Part shown: piece after piece, positions 1 to 9,265 of the stretch
Numbering within the stretch: position 1 is the stretch's first letter
Layout of the letters: every line of letters begins with the position of its first letter
Assembly: GCF_052064335.1 (NCBI RefSeq)
Contig: NZ_JBQHVU010000007.1
Coordinates: 1 to 64,000 of the forward strand
DNA: 64,000 nucleotides
Direction of reading: 5' to 3'
DNA from: Weimeria sp002480925
GTDB taxonomy: Bacteria; Bacillota; Clostridia; Lachnospirales; Lachnospiraceae
Translations under genes and position numbers: made by a program
The notes under the pieces: generated by a model
What the model saw: the letters and a program-made list of their open reading frames with translations, nothing else
What the model was told of the DNA's origin: nothing
The model's database searches: none

Positions 1-37
1 CGCAGAAACCCTTGACACAGGGCATCCAACCAGCTAG

Positions 38-1768
38 TTGGCAGTCAAGCAGAACAAGGATAGGGTGTGTAGCCGAGGCTACTACTTACCCACACAAACT
101 GATGAAGCCTCACATATAGACAAGGTTTCCAGGGATAGTCTGACAGAGGGATCAGTATGGACAGAGGAGGGATACTCTGCTCTTTTAGACCGGGCATTCA
201 AGGCAGATGCCTACACCCAGAAATGGCATTTTTCAAATGACGATATAAAGGCCTCAAGGGAGCTTTTATATGGAAGTGGATCTGATGGAGCCAGGTGGCA
301 GAGCAGGTTCATAAAAAACAGGGTATACAGTGAAATGCTTGCGGATAATGACAGGAATAAACCACTTTTTATAGAGGAGGGCCTCTCATCCTTAAAGGTG
401 ACATATGATCTGAAATCCGAGACAGACAGGATAGGTCTGACTTTGACATGCACGGATACGATGGAAAGGAAGACTATTTCACTTAACCGGGAAGCGGGAA
501 AAAGGATGGCATCCTCAGTGATCATAGATTCCCTTCGCCCTGGGAAGAGATATGATGTCACAGCAGATCTCTACTACAGAGGAAGTTATTTAAGAACCAT
601 TTCAGGAAGTGCAAGGACGGAATCACTTCGAGCGCCAGGGTGCAGTATATCATCTGAGGACAGAGGTAAATGCTTCGAGGTAAGGATCTCAATAAAAGCC
701 GATCAGTATGCAGAAGAATATATAGTTGAAGGACGAAAGTCTGGTAAGGACTCAGACTGGAGCCAGAAGGAAATCATAAGAAATACCGGTGACAAGGTCC
801 TCACATTCAAAGAGACAACAGAAAAGGATGGCGTTTATCAGTACAGGATAAAAAGCAGAGGATCAAAATTAGGAAGTAAGGATCCTACGGAGGTAAGTGA
901 GTATTCGAAGACTCTTGAGACAGGCTTTTTAAGGCAGCCGCAGATAAAGGGTATAGTTTCGGGATGCAGGTCCCTTGGAGTAGAGCCTGCTGATGATACA
1001 AGGGCTGATTATATACGTATTTTCTATCAGGCAGTCGTTGGTACTCTTATGCACTCGGATTTCAATGACAAGAAGAATATAGTGATCTCTGATCAAAGAC
1101 TTAGGGATGGAGAAAAATACAGAATATGGGCACAAGCCTTTATCAGATCAGAGGACACAGGTCTTGTCTATGCCAGTCTTATTTCAGAGACAAAGGAGGG
1201 AATGACCCTTGATATAAGGTCTCCTGTGATCATAAGTACAAAACAGAAGGACATATATTCTGCAGCAGGAAACAGGATAGAATACTTTAGCGATCACCGT
1301 GCTGTTAAGACAGAGCTTTTTATCAGGAAGGTATTCCGTCAGAAGGGAGAAGAGGAGAGGATAATACTTGCAGGAAAGGAGCAGGATAGTGATACAGGTG
1401 AGTATCTACATTCGCCAGGTGAAAGCGGAGTATATTCTTATATGGTAAGGACAGAGTTTATGACTCTGGATGGAAAGAAATTTGATCTTGATTCAGACAG
1501 GATAGAGGCGGCCTATCTGCTCCCACAGCAGGCAATAGACCAGGAGATAAAGGAGGGAGATCAGAAAGAGATTTCACTCCTCCCGGATCAGGGCATAAGC
1601 GGATATATGATAATGATAGAAAGAGCTGATGGCTCAAAAAAGAAGGTTTATGTTCATGAGGGAGCAGAAGTCATTTCTATAAAGGCCACAGGAAATGACC
1701 TTGTCGTAAAAGGAAGATATCCGGTCATTTACTATAATGGAAAGGAGTACAGGGGAGAATGCGTATGA
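38..1768 (+). CDS. Fn3-rich surface-type protein, 5' end missing or interrupted
   Basis: The 576-residue product has no signal peptide and no known catalytic motif. It reads as a series of beta-sandwich (fibronectin III-like) modules. For example, residues near 180 carry an LRPGKRYDV turn typical of Fn3, and a second module follows from about residue 195. The first usable start is a TTG at 38 with no Shine-Dalgarno sequence. The same frame continues upstream to base 2, broken only by the TAG at 35-37. Seen: an open frame on both sides of one amber codon. Inferred: this is the C-terminal part of a larger exported protein, either a recent pseudogene, a sequencing error (TGG to TAG), or less likely an independent gene. 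The C-terminus ends at a normal TGA before the corC-type promoter. Confidence 0.6.
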   Translation: MAVKQNKDRVCSRGYYLPTQTDEASHIDKVSRDSLTEGSVWTEEGYSALLDRAFKADAYTQKWHFSNDDIKASRELLYGSGSDGARWQSRFIKNRVYSEMLADNDRNKPLFIEEGLSSLKVTYDLKSETDRIGLTLTCTDTMERKTISLNREAGKRMASSVIIDSLRPGKRYDVTADLYYRGSYLRTISGSARTESLRAPGCSISSEDRGKCFEVRISIKADQYAEEYIVEGRKSGKDSDWSQKEIIRNTGDKVLTFKETTEKDGVYQYRIKSRGSKLGSKDPTEVSEYSKTLETGFLRQPQIKGIVSGCRSLGVEPADDTRADYIRIFYQAVVGTLMHSDFNDKKNIVISDQRLRDGEKYRIWAQAFIRSEDTGLVYASLISETKEGMTLDIRSPVIISTKQKDIYSAAGNRIEYFSDHRAVKTELFIRKVFRQKGEEERIILAGKEQDSDTGEYLHSPGESGVYSYMVRTEFMTLDGKKFDLDSDRIEAAYLLPQQAIDQEIKEGDQKEISLLPDQGISGYMIMIERADGSKKKVYVHEGAEVISIKATGNDLVVKGRYPVIYYNGKEYRGECV

Positions 1769-1786
1769 GAGTAAGGACTAAATTAT

Positions 1787-1815
1787 TTTAAAAAGGATCG
1801 GTTTTGTGATATACT
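1787..1815 (+). promoter_or_regulatory. Sigma-A promoter with extended -10
   Basis: TATACT at 1810-1815 is preceded by TG at 1807-1808. A TTTAAA -35 lies 17 bp upstream at 1787-1792. It sits 48 bp ahead of the CBS membrane protein start, and nothing else lies between the two genes. Confidence 0.6.
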
Positions 1816-1862
1816 GTCTCCGATAAAGGTTTTCGTATTTTAAAGCGGTAAATGGAGACAGA

Positions 1863-3134
1863 ATGATCGTAGTTCAGATAGTAATACTTGTAATCCTTAT
1901 TGCTCTTTCAGGGTTCTTCTCTTCATCAGAGACGGCTCTTACGACAGTAAGCAGGTTTAAGATACGTACAATGGCAGATGCAGGAGATCAAAAGGCCAGG
2001 ATGGTAGCTAAGGTGACCGGCAATACTGCAAAGATGCTTTCAGCTATACTTATAGGCAATAATATAGTTAATATTTCAGCATCATCTCTTGCAACAGTCA
2101 TTTTCATGGATCTGTTCGGCAGTGCCGGAGCAGGAATAGCGACTGGAATAATGACCCTTCTGGTGCTTATATTCGGAGAGGTGACGCCTAAGAATCTGGC
2201 AGCGAGAAAGGCGCTTTCAGTTTCACTGAGGGTAGCAGGGATCATATACGCACTGACCATTGTGCTTACACCTCTGATCTTTGTGATGAACCATATAGTA
2301 AGCGGTATACTTTTCCTGATAGGAGCCAATAAATCAGAAAAGAGCCAGATGACAGAGGAAGAGTTCAGGACCATAGTAGATGTAGGAAACGAGAGCGGAG
2401 CAATAGAAAACGATGAGAAGGATTATATCAATAATCTCTTCGATTTCTCAGACACAGAGGTCAGGGAGCTGATGATTCCGCGGATCGATGTGACAATGAT
2501 AAACGTAAACTGGTCATATGCCCAGATAAGGAACGTATTTATGCAGGATAAGTATACCAGGTTTCCGGTCTATGAGCAGGATACGGATCATGTAATAGGA
2601 GTCCTGAACATGAAGGACCTGCTTACGAGGGACGAAAGGGAGCCCTTTCTTATCAGAAAGCATATCAGAAAGCCATTCTTTACCTACGAATTTAAGAATG
2701 CTGATGACCTTTTCGATGAGATGAGGAAGAAAAGGATCCATATGGCCATAGTCTTAGATGAGTATGGATCAGTTTCAGGAATAGTTACGCTTGAGGATCT
2801 TCTTGAGGAGCTTGTCGGAGATATTAAGGATGAGTTCGATGAGACCGAGGAGGATGAGATAGTAGAGACGGGTCCCGGTGAGTATACGGTTTTAGGAAGC
2901 ATGAACCTCGATGATTTAAGGGACGAGCTTTCCCTACCCTTTGAGTCGGATGACTATGATACGATAGGAGGATATCTGCTGGGACTCTTTGATCATCTTC
3001 CAAGAGTAGGGGAAAGCTATGTGACTAAGGAGGGCGTGATCCTTACTGCCTCAGTCGTCAGACGAAAGAGGATAATCAAGGTAAAGATCCGTATTCCGGA
3101 GGATAAGGAGACCAGGAAGGATAAAGATGAATAG
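1863..3134 (+). CDS. CorC/HlyC (CNNM-CBS) family membrane protein
   Basis: The 423-residue protein has the complete family architecture. An N-terminal CNNM/DUF21 membrane domain covers residues 1 to about 170 and has several hydrophobic segments, the first being residues 2-18. A CBS pair follows at about 200-320, then a C-terminal CorC_HlyC transporter-associated domain at about 335-415. The family is linked to Mg2+/Co2+ efflux or resistance, and CBS pairs usually bind adenosine nucleotides, but the substrate cannot be read from sequence. The ATG at 1863 follows GGAGA with good spacing. It is probably monocistronic: its own promoter lies upstream and a terminator hairpin directly downstream. 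Confidence 0.9.
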   Translation: MIVVQIVILVILIALSGFFSSSETALTTVSRFKIRTMADAGDQKARMVAKVTGNTAKMLSAILIGNNIVNISASSLATVIFMDLFGSAGAGIATGIMTLLVLIFGEVTPKNLAARKALSVSLRVAGIIYALTIVLTPLIFVMNHIVSGILFLIGANKSEKSQMTEEEFRTIVDVGNESGAIENDEKDYINNLFDFSDTEVRELMIPRIDVTMINVNWSYAQIRNVFMQDKYTRFPVYEQDTDHVIGVLNMKDLLTRDEREPFLIRKHIRKPFFTYEFKNADDLFDEMRKKRIHMAIVLDEYGSVSGIVTLEDLLEELVGDIKDEFDETEEDEIVETGPGEYTVLGSMNLDDLRDELSLPFESDDYDTIGGYLLGLFDHLPRVGESYVTKEGVILTASVVRRKRIIKVKIRIPEDKETRKDKDE

Positions 3135-3137
3135 TCA

Positions 3138-3166
3138 ACAAGCCCTTTTATTCGGGGCTTGTTTTT
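3138..3166 (+). terminator. Rho-independent terminator after the CBS protein
   Basis: An 8-bp perfect stem (ACAAGCCC at 3138-3145 with GGGCTTGT at 3155-3162) and a 9-nt loop are followed by a T-rich run. It begins four bases after the upstream stop codon. Confidence 0.8.
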
Positions 3167-3168
3167 GT

Positions 3169-3174
3169 TATAAT
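3169..3174 (+). promoter_or_regulatory. -10 box placing the start point at the ATG
   Basis: A perfect TATAAT is followed only 9 bases later by the lipoprotein ATG (3184). The matching -35 window (3146-3151, TTTTAT) is poor and falls inside the terminator loop. If used, the transcript would begin within a few bases of the start codon, and no Shine-Dalgarno sequence is visible. Confidence 0.45.
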
Positions 3175-3183
3175 TAGACTACT

Positions 3184-3837
3184 ATGAAAAAATATAGCAG
3201 AGTAAGACTGATAACGGCAATGCTTCTTGTCACTATGTCCTTTACAGCTACCTCCTGCGGCAGGCAGAAGCAGCAGGATGAGTATAAAAGGCAGGGGATA
3301 GAGCAGATGGATACAAAGGAATACAGTAAGGCGCTGAAGAGCTTCAATAAGGCCCTTTCCCTTTCCTCCACGGTAGGAAGGAATGAGAAGGATATTGCAC
3401 TTTATAAGGCTTCGGCCCAGCATAAGCTCGGTAAGAACGGGGATGCAATAAATACTATAAACGGCCTGATCGCATTTGATAAGGCGGATTACAGGCTTTA
3501 TTTTCTTAGAGGCTTGATATATGCTGATATAGGAAAGCCCACTAAGGCTCTTGCTGATCTTAAGAAGGGCTGTGCTCTTTCAAAGAATAGCTCACTCTAT
3601 GTAAGCGCCTACGAGACACTGATTTCACAGGGTATGGATAAGACCGCAGAGGATTTTTATCAGGAGATGCCAAAGGAGGCGAGGGCCCAGAAAAAGGTCA
3701 TGAGGCTCAGGGTGATAGGCTATGAGAAGAAAGGCGATTTTGCAAGTGCGCTTCATTTTGCTAAAAGCTATCTGATCCAGTATCCTGATGATACGGATAT
3801 GAAAAAGGAGGAAGCCTTTCTGAAGCTTCAGTCCTGA
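3184..3837 (+). CDS. TPR-repeat lipoprotein
   Basis: The 217-residue protein begins with a lipoprotein signal. It has basic residues at 2-8, a hydrophobic stretch at 9-20, and ATSC with the lipid-modified Cys at 25. The mature part is a chain of TPR-type helix pairs, such as residues 40-60 (YSKALKSFNKALSLSS) and about 90-120. Members of this broad class act as scaffolds on the outer face of the membrane. No partner is identifiable. It opens the long co-directional run that continues into pyrC 34 bp downstream, with no terminator between, so it may share mRNA with the pyrimidine genes. The first ATG is kept because it gives the complete signal peptide. Confidence 0.8.
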   Translation: MKKYSRVRLITAMLLVTMSFTATSCGRQKQQDEYKRQGIEQMDTKEYSKALKSFNKALSLSSTVGRNEKDIALYKASAQHKLGKNGDAINTINGLIAFDKADYRLYFLRGLIYADIGKPTKALADLKKGCALSKNSSLYVSAYETLISQGMDKTAEDFYQEMPKEARAQKKVMRLRVIGYEKKGDFASALHFAKSYLIQYPDDTDMKKEEAFLKLQS

Positions 3838-3871
3838 TGATTTCATACAAGGCGGTTTTAGGAGAAGTACA

Positions 3872-5149
3872 ATGAGATTATTGATTAAGAACGGACGGAT
3901 AATCAATCCGGCAGACAGATTTGATGCGATTGCGGATCTTCTGGTAGAGGATGGAAGAGTAAAGCGTATCGCAACAGGAATTATGGATTCAGAGGCCGAC
4001 TGTATAAAGGATGCAGAGGGCTGCTGGGTTATGCCGGGGTTTATTGATATGCATGTACACTTAAGGGATCCAGGCCAGACAGATAAGGAGACTATCGAGA
4101 GCGGATGTGATGCGGCGGCGGCAGGTGGATTTACGACTATAGTCGCAATGGCGAATACTTCTCCAGTCGTTGACAATCCGATTACATACCAATATGTGAT
4201 CGACAAGGCTTTAAACTATGGCAAGGTAAGAGTCATGCAGGCAGGTTCGATCACAAAGGGCCTTAAGGGCGAGGAGCTTTCGGATATTGAGGGGCTTATG
4301 AGTGCCGGCTGCTTTATTTTCAGTGAGGATGGCAGATCGGTGATGGACTCCGCTCTTATGCGCAGGGCCATGGAGATCATAAGGGAGAATAACGGTATCA
4401 TACTTGACCACTGTGAGGACAAGGCACTTGTAGAGGGAGGAGTGATCAATACCTCTGAGGCAGGAAGGCTTGGGCTCAAGGGCATTTCAAATGAAGTAGA
4501 GGATATAATAGCAGTAAGGGATATTATGCTTGCAAGAGAGACCGGAGTCTCGCTCCATCTGTGCCATTGCTCTACAGCCGGTGCGAGAGAATATCTTGCT
4601 TTGGCAAAAGAGAAGGGAATACATGTAAGCGGAGAGGTCTGCCCACATCATTTCACATTAAATGCCAGCAGCATAAAGTCCATTACTGAAACAGAATACA
4701 AGATGAATCCACCGCTCCGTACTGAGGAGGATGTCATGGCGCTTAGAGAGGGCTTAAGGGATGGGACATTTGACTGCATAAGCACCGATCATGCGCCGCA
4801 TACCAGTGAGGAGAAGGAAAAGGACTTCACAAGGGCTCCTTTTGGTATTGTAGGCCTTGAGACAGCTGCTGCGCTTACGAACACTATCCTTGTCAGGGGA
4901 GGCTATCTGACTCCTATGGGTATGGCAGAGAAGATGAGCTGTAATCCTGCGAGGATACTTGGCATAAGTGGTGGAGATATAAGGATCGGCTCATGGGCGG
5001 ATATAGCTGTCTTTGATCCTGACAGAAAATGGAAGGTGGATCCATCAGAGTTTAAGAGCAAGGGGAGAAATACTCCTTTTGAGGGCTGGGATCTTTATGG
5101 ACAGGTTGTAATGACTGTAAGAAATGGAAAGATAACATCAGAAAGGTAA
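3872..5149 (+). CDS. pyrC: Dihydroorotase
   Basis: Catalyses the reversible cyclisation of N-carbamoyl-aspartate to dihydroorotate, step 3 of UMP synthesis. The 425-residue length fits the class I bacterial enzyme. The metal-binding HVHLRDPG is at 61-68, HCEDK is near 180, a further metal-ligand His segment (LHLCHCSTAGA) is near 230, and the STDHAPH active-site Asp motif is near 307. AGGAGA precedes the ATG. It is the first of five consecutive pyr genes; pyrB and carAB are not in the window. No PyrR-type attenuator is visible upstream. Confidence 0.97.
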   Translation: MRLLIKNGRIINPADRFDAIADLLVEDGRVKRIATGIMDSEADCIKDAEGCWVMPGFIDMHVHLRDPGQTDKETIESGCDAAAAGGFTTIVAMANTSPVVDNPITYQYVIDKALNYGKVRVMQAGSITKGLKGEELSDIEGLMSAGCFIFSEDGRSVMDSALMRRAMEIIRENNGIILDHCEDKALVEGGVINTSEAGRLGLKGISNEVEDIIAVRDIMLARETGVSLHLCHCSTAGAREYLALAKEKGIHVSGEVCPHHFTLNASSIKSITETEYKMNPPLRTEEDVMALREGLRDGTFDCISTDHAPHTSEEKEKDFTRAPFGIVGLETAAALTNTILVRGGYLTPMGMAEKMSCNPARILGISGGDIRIGSWADIAVFDPDRKWKVDPSEFKSKGRNTPFEGWDLYGQVVMTVRNGKITSER

Positions 5150-5153
5150 AAAA

Positions 5154-6077
5154 ATGATAGGAAAGCTGATAGAAGAGATCAAAAAGAAGGGAGCTCCTAT
5201 AGTAGTAGGACTGGATCCTAATCTGGTATTTATTCCGGAGTATATTCAGAAGGCAGCCTTCAGGGAAAGCGGAGAGACGCTTGAGGGAGCAGCAGGCGCA
5301 GTACTTGCCTTCAATCAGGAGATAATCGATGCCGTCTATGATCTTGTTCCTGCTGTAAAGCCTCAGATAGCAATGTATGAGCAGTTCGGCGTTCCAGGAC
5401 TTTTAGCATATCAGAAGACTATAGAGTATGCTCATAAGAGAGGGCTTATAGTTATAGCAGATGTGAAGAGAGGAGATATAGGATCGACTTCGGAGGCCTA
5501 TGCAAGGGCCCATCTTGGAAGGATCAGCATAGGGAAAAGGACCCTGCCGGTTTTTGATGCAGATTTCGCAACGGTAAATCCATATCTTGGAACAGACGGA
5601 GTAAAGCCGTTTATAGATACATGCATGGAGAACGATAAGGGTATTTTCGTTCTGGTAAAGACCTCCAATCCTTCAAGCGGAGAGTTCCAGGATCAGAAGA
5701 TGGGAGATGCCACTCTCTATCAGAAGGTCGCAGATAAGGTGGAGGAATGGGGGAAGCCTTCAGTAGAGACTAGATATTCAGAGGTGGGCGCGGTTGTAGG
5801 CGCAACCTACCCTAAGATGGGCAATGAGCTAAGGAAGAGGATGCCGCATACCTTTATCCTTGTGCCAGGCTATGGAGCACAGGGAGCGACAGGTGCAGAT
5901 CTCAAGGGCTTCTTTGATGAAAATGGAGAAGGAGCTATCATCAATTCCTCAAGAGGCATAATCGCTGCCTACAGAAAAAAGGAATATGAAAAGTACGGAG
6001 AAAGGAATTTTGCCGATGCAGCAAGAGCGGCAGTTCTTGATATGAGATATGACATCAGAACTGCACTTATGTCATAG
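5154..6077 (+). CDS. pyrF: Orotidine 5'-phosphate decarboxylase
   Basis: Final step of UMP synthesis (OMP to UMP plus CO2). The 307-residue length and the catalytic motif ADVKRGDIGST at about 101-111 place it in the long 'type 2' OMP decarboxylase subfamily rather than the 230-residue form of Bacillus. The substrate-phosphate end is near GYGAQGA (about 240). The start is 4 bp after the pyrC stop, implying translational coupling. Confidence 0.96.
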   Translation: MIGKLIEEIKKKGAPIVVGLDPNLVFIPEYIQKAAFRESGETLEGAAGAVLAFNQEIIDAVYDLVPAVKPQIAMYEQFGVPGLLAYQKTIEYAHKRGLIVIADVKRGDIGSTSEAYARAHLGRISIGKRTLPVFDADFATVNPYLGTDGVKPFIDTCMENDKGIFVLVKTSNPSSGEFQDQKMGDATLYQKVADKVEEWGKPSVETRYSEVGAVVGATYPKMGNELRKRMPHTFILVPGYGAQGATGADLKGFFDENGEGAIINSSRGIIAAYRKKEYEKYGERNFADAARAAVLDMRYDIRTALMS

Positions 6078-6095
6078 GCAGCCGGAGAGGAAATT

Positions 6096-6875
6096 ATGTC
6101 TGTAGAATTCAGAGAAAAGGAAAAAGCTGTTATCATCAGACAGGAGGAAGTGTCTGAGGGTATTTACAGCATGTGGATCAATACTCCCTCAGCTAAGAAC
6201 GCGAGAGCAGGGCAGTTTGTAAATCTCTTCTGCGATGATTGCAGTAGGCTTATGCCCCGTCCGATCTCGATCTGCGAGATAGACAGGGAGAGAAGCTCGC
6301 TAAGGCTTGTATACAGGGTGTCAGGAGAGGGAACAAGAGAATTCTCGCAATATACCTCAGGCCATCAGATAGAGATGATAGGGCCTCTGGGAAACGGATT
6401 TCCAATAGATATACCGGAAAGAGATGTAATGGTGATAGGAGGAGGAATCGGGATCCCTCCTATGCTGCAGCTGGCAAGAGAGTTCCCTAAGAGCTGCAAG
6501 ATAGTCCTTGGCTACCAGAATTTCCCCTTCCTTCTAAAGGAGTTCGAGCGGACAGGATCAAAGGTCTTTGTTGCGACCGAAAGTGGTAAATACGGCTTCA
6601 AGGGCAACGTAATAGAGGCCATAATGCAGAATTATCTTACCGCTGAGGTCATATATGCCTGTGGCCCGGCAGGCATGCTAAGAGCGGTAAAGAAGTTTGC
6701 TGAGGTCCGTAAGATAAGATGCTTTGTATCGATGGAGGAGAGAATGGCCTGTGGAGTCGGCGCCTGTCTGGGCTGTACAGTTGATACAGTAGACATAAAT
6801 GACAGACTCAATGTAAAAAAGGCCAGAGTATGTAAGGACGGACCTGTATTTGATGCTTCGGAGGTGATGATCTGA
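6096..6875 (+). CDS. pyrK: Dihydroorotate dehydrogenase, electron-transfer subunit
   Basis: FAD- and [2Fe-2S]-containing subunit that passes electrons from PyrD to NAD+. The 259 residues show the FAD-binding RPISI motif near 52, a nucleotide-binding GGGIGIPP near 113, and the C-terminal cluster ligands in CGVGACLGC plus a fourth Cys about 20 residues later (VCKDG). Its presence next to pyrD shows that this organism uses the heteromeric class 1B enzyme. It overlaps pyrD by one base. Confidence 0.96.
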   Translation: MSVEFREKEKAVIIRQEEVSEGIYSMWINTPSAKNARAGQFVNLFCDDCSRLMPRPISICEIDRERSSLRLVYRVSGEGTREFSQYTSGHQIEMIGPLGNGFPIDIPERDVMVIGGGIGIPPMLQLAREFPKSCKIVLGYQNFPFLLKEFERTGSKVFVATESGKYGFKGNVIEAIMQNYLTAEVIYACGPAGMLRAVKKFAEVRKIRCFVSMEERMACGVGACLGCTVDTVDINDRLNVKKARVCKDGPVFDASEVMI

Positions 6876-7783
6876 TGAAACCGGATATGACATGTGACCT
6901 TGGATTTGTAAAGCTTAAGAATCCGGTTATGACAGCCAGCGGAACCTTCGGCAGCGGAGAGGAATATTCCGAATTTTTTGACATAGGAAGGCTTGGTGCG
7001 GTCGTGACAAAGGGAGTTTCGGCAGTTCCCTGGGAGGGTAATCCGTCTCCCAGGATAGCCGAGACACACTCGGGAATGCTGAATGCGATCGGACTTGAGA
7101 ATCCGGGTCTTGACAGGTTCCTGAAAAAGGATCTCCCTTTTCTGAAGAAAAGCAAAACCGCAATAGGTGTTAATGTCTGCGGACATACAGAGGAGGAATA
7201 TCTTGAAGTGGTAAGGAAGCTTACTGACGAGGCAATATCCTTTCTCGAGATCAATATAAGCTGCCCTAATGTAAAGCAGGGAGCCCTTGCCTTCGGGACC
7301 GATCCTTCAATGGTAGAGAAGATCACGAGGGAGATAAAGGAAGCGACAGATAAGCCGGTCGTTATGAAGCTTACGCCTAATGTGACAGACATAAAGGAGA
7401 TCGCAAAGGCAGCAGAGGCTGGCGGCGCAGACGGTATCTCTCTTATAAATACGATCACAGGAATGAAGATAGATATAGAAAGACAGTGCTTTGCCCTTGC
7501 CAATAAGACAGGAGGACTGAGTGGCCCGGCTATCCATCCTGTAGCAGTAAGGATGGTCTATGAGGCGTCGAATGCAGTAAAGATCCCTGTGATAGGCATG
7601 GGAGGAATAGAAAGCTGGCAGGATGCAGTAGAGATGATGCTGGCCGGAGCAGATGCAGTTGCGATAGGAGCAGCTAATTTTTATAACCCTGCAGCGGCAC
7701 TTGAGATAATAGACGGAATAGAACGCTATCTGGACGATCATTGCATAGATAAGGTGAGCGATCTGGTCGGCGCGGTAAGATAA
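6875..7783 (+). CDS. pyrD: Dihydroorotate dehydrogenase, catalytic subunit (class 1B)
   Basis: FMN enzyme oxidising dihydroorotate to orotate. The 302 residues include TASGTFGSG near 23, NAIGLENPG near 70, INISCPN with the catalytic Cys at about 130, and the phosphate-binding GMGGI / GADAVAIGAANF near 247-270. Cys as active-site base agrees with the class 1 assignment. TGATG coupling to pyrK supports a 1:1 complex. Confidence 0.97.
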   Translation: MKPDMTCDLGFVKLKNPVMTASGTFGSGEEYSEFFDIGRLGAVVTKGVSAVPWEGNPSPRIAETHSGMLNAIGLENPGLDRFLKKDLPFLKKSKTAIGVNVCGHTEEEYLEVVRKLTDEAISFLEINISCPNVKQGALAFGTDPSMVEKITREIKEATDKPVVMKLTPNVTDIKEIAKAAEAGGADGISLINTITGMKIDIERQCFALANKTGGLSGPAIHPVAVRMVYEASNAVKIPVIGMGGIESWQDAVEMMLAGADAVAIGAANFYNPAAALEIIDGIERYLDDHCIDKVSDLVGAVR

Positions 7784-7792
7784 GGAGATATA

Positions 7793-8470
7793 ATGGAACA
7801 GTATAAGGAAGACTTTATCCATTTCATGATAGACTGCAATGTCCTCAGGTTCGGTGATTTTGTTACCAAAAGCGGAAGGAAGACACCTTTCTTTGTAAAT
7901 ACCGGATACTACAGGACAGGTTCCCAGCTGAAGAAGCTTGGGCAGTACTACGCAAGGGCAATAGTTGACAGCTTCGGAAGTGACTTTGATATACTTTTCG
8001 GACCGGCATATAAGGGGATACCTCTGTCGGTAGCAGCAACTATAGCCTTAAGCGAGAACCATGGGATCGATGCAGGCTACTGTGCCAACCGTAAGGAGGC
8101 AAAGGATCATGGAGAGAAGGGAATACTACTTGGATCTCCGATAAAGGACGGCGACAGGGTCGTGATAATAGAAGATGTGACCACAGCAGGTACATCCATT
8201 AGGGAAACTTATCCTATAATAAAGGCACAGGCCCAGGCATCGGTGATCGGGCTGGTGGTATCGGTTGACAGGATGGAAAGAGGAAGCTCTGATAAGGCAG
8301 CTCTCGATCAGATAGCAGAGGAGTTTGATATGAAGACCACCTCTATCGTTACAATGGAGGAGGTCGTCGAATGCCTTTACAATAAGCCCTATAAAGGCAG
8401 CCTTATAATAGATGATGCGATGAAGTCAAGAATCGATGATTATTACAAGGAGTATGGCGCCGCAAGATGA
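7793..8470 (+). CDS. pyrE: Orotate phosphoribosyltransferase
   Basis: Transfers ribose phosphate from PRPP to orotate, giving OMP. In its 225 residues the PRPP-binding motif VVIIEDVTTAGTS lies near 122-134, and a substrate-loop Lys-rich stretch (NRKEAKDHGEKG) near 98. An AAGGAG site lies a few bases before the ATG. Its stop overlaps the next gene in an ATGA, so the run continues without a break into two membrane proteins. Confidence 0.96.
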   Translation: MEQYKEDFIHFMIDCNVLRFGDFVTKSGRKTPFFVNTGYYRTGSQLKKLGQYYARAIVDSFGSDFDILFGPAYKGIPLSVAATIALSENHGIDAGYCANRKEAKDHGEKGILLGSPIKDGDRVVIIEDVTTAGTSIRETYPIIKAQAQASVIGLVVSVDRMERGSSDKAALDQIAEEFDMKTTSIVTMEEVVECLYNKPYKGSLIIDDAMKSRIDDYYKEYGAAR

Positions 8471-8922
8471 GCAGGAAGAAATATGACGGAGCGAAAAAGG
8501 TAATAGGAATAATACTTTTCATCCTTTACCTTATCGCAATGTGCTACATCCTCTTCTTCATGGAGTGGCGGAGCAGGAATTTAGGAGGCGTGGTAAGATA
8601 TAACGCGACACCGTTTCGAGAGATAAAGAGATATGCAGGACTGATAAAGACAATGCCATATGTGGCATTTACAAACCTTGCCGGTAATGTGCTGATATTT
8701 ATGCCATATGGAGCTCTTATGACTTTTTTCCGTAGAAAGACAAGGGCAGTCATACTTTCAGTCACACTCAGCGGATTCTTTTTTTCCTGTGCGATAGAGC
8801 TTACACAGCTCTTTACGAGAGTAGGATGCTGCGATGTGGATGATGTGATCCTTAATACCATGGGGACGCTTTTGGGAAGCATAGTCTATTATATTCATTA
8901 TCATCGGAGGAAAAAGAGATGA
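8467..8922 (+). CDS. VanZ-like family membrane protein
   Basis: 151 residues with four hydrophobic segments. VanZ-family signatures are present: NLAGNVLIFMPYG near 77-89 and an EL(T)Q..R...DVDDVILNTMG block near 117-138. VanZ-like proteins are small integral membrane proteins of unknown biochemistry; the original gives low-level teicoplanin resistance, but most homologues have no resistance role. It is embedded between pyrE and a second small membrane protein with four-base overlaps on both sides. Confidence 0.85.
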   Translation: MSRKKYDGAKKVIGIILFILYLIAMCYILFFMEWRSRNLGGVVRYNATPFREIKRYAGLIKTMPYVAFTNLAGNVLIFMPYGALMTFFRRKTRAVILSVTLSGFFFSCAIELTQLFTRVGCCDVDDVILNTMGTLLGSIVYYIHYHRRKKR

Positions 8923-9251
8923 GCCGCGTTCAGCTGAAACGTAGGAAAAGAAGAGAGAGAGGCAATGTATCGGTAAGATCACTGGTCTGCGCTGGCATAG
9001 GTGCAGCAGGGCTTTTAGTAATTTTTACAGGGACATATCAGGTGGTGGCAGGAAGGCTTTCCCGCACAATGACAGGGATCACTATGATTTTCTTTGTTCT
9101 GAGTCTTGCAGCAGTATGCTTTGGAATAAGGTTCTTCAAAAGAGAGGGCTATTCTGCCTCATCAAGGTGGGCTGGAGTGATACTGCCGGTGGCGGCATTA
9201 GCAGGAAATGTTATATTATATGTAACAGGGTTACTTAAAGTATTACAATAG
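8919..9251 (+). CDS. Small three-helix membrane protein (DUF6142-like)
   Basis: 110 residues: a strongly basic N-terminus (RKRRERG), then three hydrophobic segments at about 20-40, 52-70 and 84-107. The pattern resembles small clostridial membrane proteins grouped as DUF6142, but that match is from memory and not certain. The ATG overlaps the VanZ-like stop (ATGA), and purE follows after 14 bp, so it is part of the pyr-pur transcription unit. No function can be assigned. Confidence 0.6.
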   Translation: MSRVQLKRRKRRERGNVSVRSLVCAGIGAAGLLVIFTGTYQVVAGRLSRTMTGITMIFFVLSLAAVCFGIRFFKREGYSASSRWAGVILPVAALAGNVILYVTGLLKVLQ

Positions 9252-9265
9252 AAAGGATTATTAAC

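Noticed and set aside
3838..3871. Search for a PyrR-dependent attenuator or purine riboswitch before pyrC and purE
   Set aside because: The gaps are 34 and 14 bp and hold only ribosome sites; no conserved structure is present.
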